From positions 372,001 to 436,000 of the forward strand of contig OZ005695.1 of assembly GCA_963930775.1 (NCBI GenBank): a stretch of DNA of 64,000 nucleotides. Reading direction: 5' to 3'. Numbering within the stretch: position 1 is the first letter of the stretch; each line of letters begins with the position of its first letter. A program made the translations under genes and the position numbers. This document shows, piece after piece, positions 12,620 to 22,213 of this stretch. Under the pieces are notes generated by a model. That model saw only the letters and a program-made list of their open reading frames with translations. It did not search any database and was not told the DNA's origin. The stretch is from Cliona cf. orientalis (Eukaryota; Porifera; Demospongiae; Clionaida; Clionaidae).

Positions 12620-14096
12620 ATGAAGTCTATTTATCAGCTGTCTGTGCTAATATTAAATTTTGGTGTTGGTACGTGACTGAAATTTAATTATCTTGGCCAT
12701 AATAATGTACTATATTGTAACCTGGTCTCCACTTCTGTCACAATGTGGACTACCCACTGAGCCATGACTTTGAATATTGTACGTTCTATTGATCAGAAAA
12801 TAATTATTGTTTCCTGTATCTTCTAAGATTAGAACTGTATAGCTGAAAGTAACTTGACCACTCCCAGCTGCACTGATCATGTATCTGTAGCAGTACTCTA
12901 TGGCAGTCACTGGACCATAGCAACTGGCATCCAGAGTTGGGACACGATAGATATACAATACATTATCAAGAGTTGTAGAAGTTGATCTAGTATCTCTTAT
13001 GCGCACACTTGGTATGTACCATTGTCCATTCTCATCAGGATCTGTACATGCCCACTGATACTGCTGACAAATAACTGAAAATTAGACAATATCATATACT
13101 GCTGTGATGTGACAAATATTGAAAATTTTATACTGCCATCAAATTTTATCTTTGGAGTGATTAAATCAGCTCAGGGAAACACTAATGGAGTCACTCTACT
13201 GGGATTTCACGAATCAGAGTATGGGGTAAATATAATACAAATTAGTGGAGATGGTCTGACTTTGTCTGTGGGTTCAACTGTACCCAGTGGGCCAACTGCG
13301 TCGAGAGGTATCCGAATGCTCTGGTTTGTTGTTGGTAAGCACAAAATTTAACAGCCCAACTTATGGCATACCTACCATGTGACTTCATTCATTCAGGAAT
13401 TGCACCAACGGAGTCACCTTCTACAACCGTCACAATGTCGACTAGTTCATCCATTAATACCACAGAGTCCCAAGTTTTGCCTACTATTGCTACCACTTCA
13501 TCCATTGCTACTAGTAGTGGTAAGCTCCTATTCTTAATTATGTACATGATGACCACCTGTCTCGGTTTAATTCAGGATCAGCAACTGCTATAGATACCCA
13601 AACCACTACTGATCAAAATATTGATGCTCCAGCATCAACTTTACAAGATATTTCAGGAACACAAGAGGAGAGGGAGGCGGATAGTACTGCAGCAGCAATG
13701 GCACCCATTCTGACATTAGTAGGAGCCGTAGTTGGTGCAGTGATTCTACTATCAGCAATTACTGTCCTCATTCTACTTATGGCTTGCCTGGTCAGGAAAA
13801 ACAAGATTCTGAAGAGAGATTTGAATTCAGGGAATGGCCGAGAAATGAGGATCAGTGAAGCAGAAAAGACTGACGCAGTGGACATAGAGGTGGACACTAA
13901 TCCTTCATACATTCCCCTATGCACTCAAATCTCAACAGAAAACAATGTTGCTTATGGTGAGGTGATGATGAATCAAGATGGCAATGATCTGTACGAAATC
14001 ATGGATCCACCAATAATTGAAGATAGCACTACACAACTTGCTCAAGATGGACGGAGTGGAGAGTACACTACTGAATATTATGATTATGTTAACTAG
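12620..14096 (+). pseudogene. Receptor E: subtype A receptor broken by an internal inversion
   Basis: Signal exon 12620-12668 is normal. The segment from about 12712 to 13098 is inverted: it encodes on the minus strand the first half of the ectodomain, with its own intron acceptor (CTGAAAATTAGAC at 13074-13086). The second half of the ectodomain resumes on the plus strand at about 13099 (CTGCTGTGATGTG) to 13334. Stalk exon 13397-13519 and TM/tail exon 13576-14096 are intact, the latter with NPSYIPL, VAYGEV, YEIM and YDYVN. The plus-strand gene has lost its acceptor and 5' ectodomain, so a normal protein is not possible from this arrangement. The inverted half still has an open frame, so the event is recent. 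Confidence 0.85.
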
Positions 14097-15278
14097 TACA
14101 ACGTATACACAATGATTATTTATTGTGGGTGTGCTTATTACACAAACATCATTATGCATTGTAGGATCGTAGTGATTAACTAATATTATGTAATTAATTT
14201 TAGTTGAGTCAGTCAAACTGTTAATAATAAACCCAGCAGTTACTGACGAGTTCACTAGCTCTCCTAGACGGAAAATGGTCACAATTGGACTATAGGCTGC
14301 CTGCTTGCATTGTATGGCTCTGCAATGTCTTTACACCAGCTTACCAATTACATTATTTTATGGTAAGTCACTTACACCAGCTTATAAAGTTCAAATGAGA
14401 AGATAATAATATAATAATCATTATTATGCAACCTTAATAATAATTAATGAATCACTACACATTGTTATGTACTCCAATACCAACCACCATAACTATAATA
14501 ATAATTATGTGACTTGTGCTCAATACCAGGGTATTGTATATTTTCCTTTCAATAGCATTGTAATATCAATTCTATAATATATATAGCTAGTGTTGTATAT
14601 TGCTTGTTTCATTATTGCCCTGAAGAAGACTGCAGCATATAGCAGTCGAAACTGTAGGCAAGAATATTATTCTGCCAGTGTTGGTGTAACAAGAACGAGC
14701 GTACTTGCTATGCGGATTACCCAACCAAGAATCTCAAGATCTTAGTACAATGGATTCATATTTATTGTAGGTGTGCTTAATTATTACACAAACATCATTA
14801 TTCGTTGTAGGATTGTAGTGATTAAATTATTAATATGTAATTTGGTTTGGCCTATGCTAAGGTTGTCTCCTCCTCTCTTGCCCCTGTCATTAACTCAAAG
14901 GACGTCTCGGTAAAGATCTCGGCCCATGTCCAAGGTCTCGGGCCTCTCTTTCAGCTAACGCTTACCGTGCAGAACATAGCACCCTCGGCTGTGCTCACTA
15001 ACCTCTGCATCACCTTCAAGTGTGATGAGTCACTCTACAGGATCTACAAGAGACTCATACAGGTTCGTCAAGCTGTTAATATTATAAATTTGTGATGCAA
15101 CTGATTAACAACGCTTGATGTATGAAGTTCAAACCAAAGACAGTATTTATTATTGTTATTATAGCAACCTTGTTGTAATACTACACTGTCGACTTTACCC
15201 ACTTGCAAATTTCACTTTCAATAACAATGAAATCAAACATTTTGTACGCACAAACATCCACACACCACATGCATGCAG
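14097..15278. repeat. Duplicated intergenic block and BBS1 penultimate-exon relic
   Basis: From about 14203 to 14570 is a block (AACCCAGCAGTTACTGACG, TAGGCTGCCTGCTTGCATTG) repeated at about 16313-16690 and 18605-18970. At 14851-15062 is the BBS1 penultimate exon from CCTATGCTAAGG to its donor, with frame largely intact; the preceding TAATTTGGTTTGG is the receptor 3' flank, so this is the same junction as at 11680. No gene was seen in 14570-14850. Confidence 0.7.
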
Positions 15279-15452
15279 CTTCCCCTGCTGGTTCCCTCTC
15301 TGGAGTACAGTTTTGAGACGAGAATGGAGTGTCTGGATGAAGTTGGAAGGACAGAGGACATTAGTGTATTTGTTATGAGGAAACGCAACCCGGTCCCTTT
15401 AATCACTGCTCTAATTAAAATGCCTATTAGTGAGAGTGTCATTGTTGTGTGA
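15279..15452 (+). pseudogene. BBS1 last-exon relic, unit F
   Basis: Full-length copy of the BBS1 terminal exon behind a CATGCAG acceptor, ending in TGA instead of TAA. The frame is open through its length, with a few replacements such as MRKRNP for MRKGNP. It has no upstream BBS1 exons apart from the partial one at 14851-15062. Confidence 0.8.
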
Positions 15453-15513
15453 TTCATTATGTATTGTACTAATAATAATAGTACGGGACAGTTTGTGTTG
15501 CATGAATACCATG

Positions 15514-15701
15514 ACATCTCCCTATGCACTCAAATCTCAACAGAGAACAATGTTGCTTACGGTGAGGTGACGAGGAATCAAGATGGCAATGATCTGTACG
15601 AAATCATGGATCCACCAATTGAAGATAGCACTACACAATTTGCTCAAGATGGACGGAGTGGAGAGTACACTACTGAATATTATTATGATTATGTTAACTA
15701 G
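15514..15701 (+). pseudogene. Receptor F fragment: cytoplasmic tail only
   Basis: Only the last 60 or so codons of a subtype A receptor remain (PLCTQIST, VAYGEV, YEIM, then YYYDYVN and stop). It is joined almost directly to the BBS1 relic and the receptor leader, so signal, ectodomain, stalk and TM were deleted. No start codon or promoter of its own was identified. Confidence 0.8.
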
Positions 15702-15831
15702 TACAATGTGTACACAATAGTTATTAATTTTATTGTGGGTGTGCTTATTACACAAACATCATTATGCATTGTAGGATTGTAGTGATTAACTAATATTATG
15801 TAATTAATTTAAAGTAGGAAATTTCAGCAAG

Positions 15832-15897
15832 TATACCAGATGCGCAACTAGGAAAGACAACAAACTTGTTGTCTTTCCTAGTTGCACACATCTGGTG
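15832..15897. repeat. Inverted repeat made from the receptor B/H leader
   Basis: Arms CAACTAGGAAAGACAAC and GTTGTCTTTCCTAGTTG face each other across a few bases. The right arm orientation and CCAGATG..CATCTGG ends show an inverted duplication of the leader found before receptors B and H. Confidence 0.65.
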
Positions 15898-16313
15898 CTG
15901 ATTGATGATCACACCACAAATATTGATCTTCAAGCTACAGACCAATTTCAAAAGAAATTTCTACTGATGTCTACGGTGTCCAAACCACTAGGTTGCTGAT
16001 TGATCACCATAGCACCACAGATATTGATTCTCAAGCTACAGCAGTATCAACTTCACAAGGTATTTTAGCAACACAAGAGGAGAGGGATAGTACTGCAGCA
16101 GCAATGGCACCCATTCTGACATTAGTAGGAGCCGTAGTTGGTGCAGTGATTCTACTATCAGCAATTGCTATCCTCATTCTACTTATGGCTTGCCTGGTCA
16201 GGAAAAACAAGATTCTGAAGAGAGATTCAGGGAATTGCCGAAAAATGAGGATCAGTATGGTAGAAAAGATCAACACTGTAGACATAGAGGTGGACACTAA
16301 TCCTTCATTGAGC
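15898..16313 (+). pseudogene. Receptor fragment: stalk, TM and truncated tail
   Basis: Thr-rich stalk sequence like that of B and H, partly duplicated (TATTGATCTTCAAGCTACAG and TATTGATTCTCAAGCTACAG), then the TM helix (LTLVGAVVGAVILLS) and juxtamembrane region. The tail stops inside the NPSY motif: NPS is followed by unrelated intergenic sequence and a stop. Signal and ectodomain exons are missing. Confidence 0.75.
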
Positions 16314-17054
16314 CAGTCAAACTGTTATTAATAAACCCAGCAGATAATGTAGAACTCACTAGCTCTCCTAGATAAAAAATGGTCAAAATTGGACTATAGG
16401 CTGCCTGCTTGCATTGTATGGCTCTGCAATAATATTATAATTATGTGCTTACACCAGCTTACCAATTACACTATTTTATTGTAAGTCACTTACACCAGCT
16501 TATGAAATTCGAACGAGAAGATAATAAGAATATTATTATTATTGATGAATTACTATACGTACTCCAATATCAACCACCATGAAATTTATACTATAATAAT
16601 AATTATGTGACTTGTGCTCAATACTGCATGGGGTATTGTAGATTTTTCTTTCAATAGCATTGTAAAATCACAAACATTGATTTGCACACATAAACACGCA
16701 CACACCACATGCATGCAGCTTCCCCTGCTGGTTCCCTCTCTGGAGTACAGTTTTGAGACGAGCTAACTAAAATGCCTGTTAGCGAGAGTGTCATTGTTGT
16801 GTGATTCATTGATTGTTGTGTACTACTAATATTAATAGTATGGAATAGTTCATATCACATGAAATCTTTTAGCGAGTAGAGAGGGAGGAACCTAATCCCC
16901 CTCTATCATTAATGTTGTTCATTAAATTTTGACCAAAAGCTGCATGCATTTGAAGATTACATCACAAAAAAATATTTGCCACACCCATGCAAATACTGCT
17001 GCACTTGCAATGTTGGTATGGAAGCCGATATTGGCAATCAAGTAACAGTGAAAA
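16314..17054. pseudogene. Intergenic unit with truncated BBS1 last-exon relic before receptor G
   Basis: 16314-16690 is the second copy of the duplicated intergenic block. At 16719-16804 the BBS1 last exon remains with its middle deleted: it jumps from TTTTGAGACGAG to CTAACTAAAATGCC. From 16805 the leader of receptor G differs from that of A, C, D and E. Confidence 0.7.
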
Positions 17055-18496
17055 ATGAAATTGTCTCTCTATCAGCTGTTTGTGCTCTGTATTCTTCTAA
17101 TTGACTTTGGTACGTGACTGAATTTAATCATCTCGACCACAATATGTACTACGTCTAATTTTCAGTTATTTGTCAGTATCATTGGGCATGTACAGCTCCT
17201 GATAAGAATGGACAGTGGTACATACCAAGTGTGCGCATGAGAGATACTAGATTCACTTCTACAACTCCTGATAATGAGTTGTATATCTATCGTGTCCCAA
17301 CTCTGGTTGCCAGTTGCTATGGCACAGTGACTGCCATAGAGTACTGCTACAGATACAGCCAAGCCGTTGCTGTGAGTGGTCAAGTTACTTTCAACTATAC
17401 AGTTCTTGTCTTAGAAGATACAGGAAACAATTTTATGATCAATAGAACGTACAATATTCAAAGTCATGGCTCAGTGGATAGTCCATATTGCAACAACAGT
17501 GGAGACCAGGTTACCTGCTGTGATGTGACAAATATTGAAAATTTTATCCTGCCATCAAATTTTATCTTTGGAGTGACATCTGATCAGGGAAAAACTAATG
17601 GAGTCACTCTACTGGCATTTCATGAAGCAGAGTATGGGGTGGATGTAGGACTACTTAACAGGGCTGAGGTGACTTTGTCTGTTGGCTCAACTATAAGGAG
17701 CAGTACACCTGTGCTGAGAGGTATCCGCATGCTCTGGTTTGTTATTGGTAAGCACATAATTCAATAGCCCAACTTATGGCATACCTACCATTGTGACTTC
17801 ATTCAGGAATTGCACCAACGGAGTCACCTTCTACAACCACAATGTCAACTAGCTCATCCACTGCTACCACAGAATCCCCTTTGCCTACGGTTGCTACCAT
17901 TTCATCCCTTACTACTACTACTAGTGGTAAGCTCCTATTCTTAAAATTAATATGCACATGATGACCACCTGTCTCGGTCTAATTCAGGATCAACAACTGC
18001 TATAGATGCCCAAACCACTATTGATCAAAATATTGACGCTCCAGCATCAACTTCACAAGATGTTTTAGCAACACAAGAGGAGAGAGATAGTACTGCAGCA
18101 GCAATGGCACCCATTCTGACATTAGTAGGAGCCGTAGTTGGTGCAGTGATTCTACTATCAGCAATTGCTATCCTCATTCTACTTATGGCTTGCCTGGTCA
18201 GGAAAAAAAAGATTCTGGAAAGAGATTCAGGGAATGGTCGAGAAATGAGGATCAGTATGGCAGAAAAGATCGACACAGTGGGCGTAGAGGTGGCCACTAA
18301 TCCTTCATACATTCCCCTATGCACTCAAATCTCAACAGAAAACAATATTGCTTACGGTGAGGTGACAGTGAATCAAGATGGCAATAATCTGTACGAAACT
18401 ATGGATCCACCAATTGAAGATAGCACTACACAATTTGGTCAAGATGGACGGAGTGGAGAGTACACTGACGAATATTGTTATGATTATGTTGCCTAG
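17055..18496 (+). CDS. Receptor G: kinase-less type I receptor, subtype A
   Basis: Four exons, 17055-17109, 17166-17747, 17807-17926 and 17988-18496, giving 421 aa, all joins phase 1, no stops. The signal peptide (MKLSLYQLFVLCILL) is more hydrophobic than in A. The ectodomain of 194 residues keeps the Cys pattern (SCYGTV, EYCYRY, TCCDV) and three Asn sequons. The tail has NPSYIPL, IAYGEV, YETM (still YxxM) and a C-terminal YCYDYVA, so the YVN ending of A is changed to YVA and the Grb2-like site is probably lost. Tail motif turnover between paralogues is the main difference. Confidence 0.82.
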
Positions 18497-19471
18497 TACA
18501 ATATTAATGTATACACAATAATTATTTACTGTGAGTGTGCTGATTACACAAACATATCATTATACATTGTAGGATTGTAGTGATTAACTAATATTATGTA
18601 ATTTGGTTGAGTCATGCAGTCAAACTGTCAATAATAAACCCAGCAGTTACTGAAGAGTTCACTAGCTCTCCTAGACAAAAAATGGCCAGAATTGGACTAT
18701 AGGCTGCCTGCTTGCATTGTATGGCTCTATGTACAATGTGCTTACACCAGCTTACCAATTACATTTTATAGTAAGTCACTCACACCAGCTTATGAAATTC
18801 AAACGAGAAGATAATAATTATTATGCAATCTTAATTGATGAATCATTACACATTATTATGTACTCCAATACCAACCACTATGAAGTTTATACTATAATAA
18901 TTATAGTGTGACTTATGCTCAATACTGCATGGGGTATTGTAGATTTTTCTTTCAGTAGCATTGTAAAATCAATTTGCACACACAAACGTTCACACACCAC
19001 ATGCATGCAGCTTCCCCTGCTGGTTCCCTCTCTGGAGTACAGTTTTGAGACGAGAGTTGAGAGTCTGGATGAAGTCGGAAGGACAGAGAACATTAGTGTG
19101 TTTGTTATGAGGAAAGGTAACCCGGTCCCTTTAATCACTGCTCTAATTAAAATGCCTATTAGCGAGAGTGTCATTGTTGTGTGATTCATTGATTGTTGTG
19201 TACTACTAATAATGAAAAACCTGATCACATCCCATCACAGGAGATGCCATAGATCCATACTATTGTTTATAGTAGTACACAACGAGTTCATCTCCTGTGA
19301 TGGGATGTGGTAATGAGATCAGTTACTCCATCTTTCATGATGTGGTTCTGTGATGGGATGTGGTCGTGACACTCTATCATGTATGGTAAAGTGGGGAATT
19401 TCAGCAAATAGTGCTATATAGCGGATGCGTGCTCCAACTAGGAAAGACAGCAAAAGTGCCAGCATTGATCG
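18497..19471. pseudogene. Intergenic unit with BBS1 last-exon relic before receptor H
   Basis: 18605-18970 is the third copy of the duplicated intergenic block. The BBS1 last exon at 19011-19184 is open from its CATGCAG acceptor to TGA. A 22-bp inverted repeat follows (GATCACATCCCATCACAGGA at 19223 against 19289-19310). The leader at 19436-19471 matches that of receptor B. Confidence 0.75.
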
Positions 19472-21081
19472 ATGATGGCTTCTTCATGGTGGCTACTAAC
19501 GCTTGCGTTGCTCTACTACGCACAGATAAAGAGTGAGCTACCCATGGCTGTACTTATAGGTTTTGCTGGTTAGCTATCAGCTAGGAAATTCTCTGCAAAG
19601 AACAATATTATCATTAATAATTATTGGTATTGTTGACCTTACTATACAGGTGCTTTTGCTCAGTATCATTGGAACTGCTCTATACCGGACAGTAATGGAG
19701 AGAGATACATCCCTGGCATTGAGAGGGACTATAGTGCAATTTCAGCTCGCAGCAGTGTACCAATAATTGTTACTACAGCCGGAGGTGAAATAAACTTGTA
19801 TCGTGTTCGGACTCTGAATGGTGATTGCTATGGAGAAGTGACTGCCGTACAGTTCTGCTATCGATACAACACAGACGGACCAGGGGAAGCTGTTTTTAAT
19901 TGGACAGTGCTGATTCTGGAGGAGACAAATGTGTTCACAATAACTAGGATTATTGCCATTGTTAGTCACCCCGAAGAATTAGATGGAAATGACTGCATGG
20001 ATGTTGGAGGAGGACAGATTGAATGCTGTGATAGAGAGTATATCAATAGTTTCAATTTTCAAGGAAGTAACATGTTTGCCTTTGGAGTGACTGAATCAGC
20101 TCAGGGAAACACTCATGGAGCCACATTGCTGGGAATTCATGAATCACTGGCCGAGTATACAGTAGACACTTTGCAATTTTCCCGATATGGTTACAGTATA
20201 TCTGTGGGCACCACTCTACCCAGACCAGGAGGAGCACCAAGAGGACTGCGATTGCTCTGGCTTGTTATTGGTAAGCTCGTATTATGATGGCTTGCATGTA
20301 CTGTACAATGCCATGTACTAGTATTGTTTGATTATACAATGTACTCAATTCAATTATACTTGATCAATCTATTATAAATTCAGGATCATCACCTACTGCT
20401 ACACCAATTTCTACTGATGCCCGAACCACTAGCTCTCTAATTGGTCACCACACCACAGATATTGATGCCCAAATTACAGGAATACCAACTTCACAAGATA
20501 ATTCTACTGATGCCCAAGCCACTAGCCTAAGGTTTCCGACTGATCACCATAGTGGTATTGATGCAGCAGTATCAACTTCGCAAGATATTATTTTAGCAAC
20601 ACAAGAGGAGAGGGATAGTACTGCAGCAGCAATGGCATCCATTCTGACATTAGTAGGAGCCGTAGTTGGTGCAGTGATTCTACTATCAGCAATCACTGTT
20701 CTCATTCTACTTATGGCTTGTCTGATCAGGAAAAACAAGATTCTGAAGAGAGAATTGAATTCAGGGAATGGCCGAGAAATGAGGAGCAGCATGGTAGAAA
20801 AGACCGACACAGCAGACATAGAGGTGGATACTAATCCTTCATACATTCCCCTATGTATAACACAGAGTAACATTGCTTATGGTGAGGTGGCGATGAATCA
20901 AGTTGGCAATAAACTGTATGAAATTATGGATCCGCCAATTGAGGTGACGGTGAATCAAGATGGCGATGGTCTGTATGAAATCATAGATCCACCAATCGAC
21001 GATAGCACCACACGATCAGCTTATAATGAACAGCATGAAAAGAGTGAAGAGAACAGTAATGACTATGCCTATATCAGTTGA
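19472..21081 (+). CDS. Receptor H: kinase-less receptor, subtype B, with doubled tail motif
   Basis: Three exons, 19472-19532, 19650-20270 and 20384-21081, giving 459 aa. Signal peptide and exon layout match B. The ectodomain exon is the longest of the array (621 nt, 207 codons), with about ten extra residues near its start. Stalk is long and Thr/Asp-rich with a partial repeat (STDAQATS, STDARTTS). One TM helix, then NPSYIPL, IAYGEV, YEIM followed by DPPIEV and a second copy ending YEIIDPPI, then the C-terminal YAYIS. The YEIM block has thus been duplicated and one copy changed to YEII, which no longer fits YxxM. The C-terminus differs from all other members. Its last codons and 3' flank were also copied to about 33290-33410. 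Confidence 0.82.
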
Positions 21082-21297
21082 GGATATCAGTGCATGTCCA
21101 TTCTTAAGGAAAGCCAACCTGGACCTTTAATCACATACCTGCATGTTAGCAAGAGTATTATTGCTAATATGTACATATTTAGTGTCTTTTATGGTGTGCA
21201 TATTGTACTCACCAAGTATATTATTATTCTTAGATAGTATAGCTAATACTAGTTACATGGAATAGTAAGCTTAATACTGCATGGTAGGTGCTAAGTC
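21082..21297. other. Spacer between receptors H and I
   Basis: 3' flank of H, with a weak relic of the BBS1 last exon end (AAGGAAAGCCAACCTGGACC at 21108). Nothing else is recognisable. Confidence 0.5.
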
Positions 21298-22022
21298 ATG
21301 ACTGCTGAGAGGGTACTGTGCTGTGTGATAATAGTTACTGTGTTTCTCTTGACCACAGAGTGTCAAGGTAAGACTTGATGAGAATAGTGAGTAGCTAAAA
21401 AGAAATAGCTGCAATCTGTTGACTATATAGGTCAGATGTGCTTTATGGGATTCCCATCCACTGTGCCTCAGTGTACTTTGGATGATTGTCGTACTAGAGA
21501 GGCAGATGGAAGTATGGCCATTACTCGGATCATTCCTGACATGAACTTCACCTGCTCAGGGACGGTGACTGGCTGGAGGGCAGCTGGAGAGATTCGTACT
21601 GCAGGAAGTGCTGAGATAAATTCAGTATTGAGTATTTGGAGAGAGAGAAGCAATGAACCTGGTACTTATGATAGGACTGATGGAATTGAACTGGGAAGGT
21701 GTGGAAGTGAAGATCCAGCTCCTTCAGTGATGGGGATGAGTAATGTCTATGAGTGTAGTCTACCTCAAAGTGAGACGGTGTCAGTTCAGCCTGGAGATGT
21801 CGTTGGAGTAGAATTACCTGGACGAACCCGAGTAAGATTTCGACTTTACTTCGATAACAGCGGCAGATCAACAAATTACATATTCTCACAAAGTCTCCAG
21901 ACTTTTAATTTAGATCAAAATGATGGCACTGAATTAGCTCAGCCACAGATATCATTGACCGTTGAAAGTACAGTAGAAGCTGTTCAAACCACACCGTTCC
22001 TCGCTACTGCTATCCCTGCAAC

Positions 22023-22195
22023 TGTAGTATATTGTGATGTAATGCATTTCAATGTTATGTATGTTCGTGTATTTAGAATGCTTTGTGCCTATTTATGTGT
22101 ATGTACCTGGGTATTAAAAACAGTTGATGTACTATTGTTGAGTGGCTCACTAACGTGCGCAAGCCTGCACTTCTGCTATTTACTCGGCTACCACA
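22023..22195 (+). repeat. 5' LTR of retrotransposon 1
   Basis: 173 bp, begins TGTAGTATATTG and ends GGCTACCACA; identical to the copy at 26193-26365. Confidence 0.95.
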
Positions 22196-22213
22196 TTTGG
22201 CGACGAGTTCGGG

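Noticed and set aside
12710-13006. Separate minus-strand receptor gene
   Set aside because: It is only the inverted half of the receptor E ectodomain; no signal, stalk or TM exons follow on that strand.
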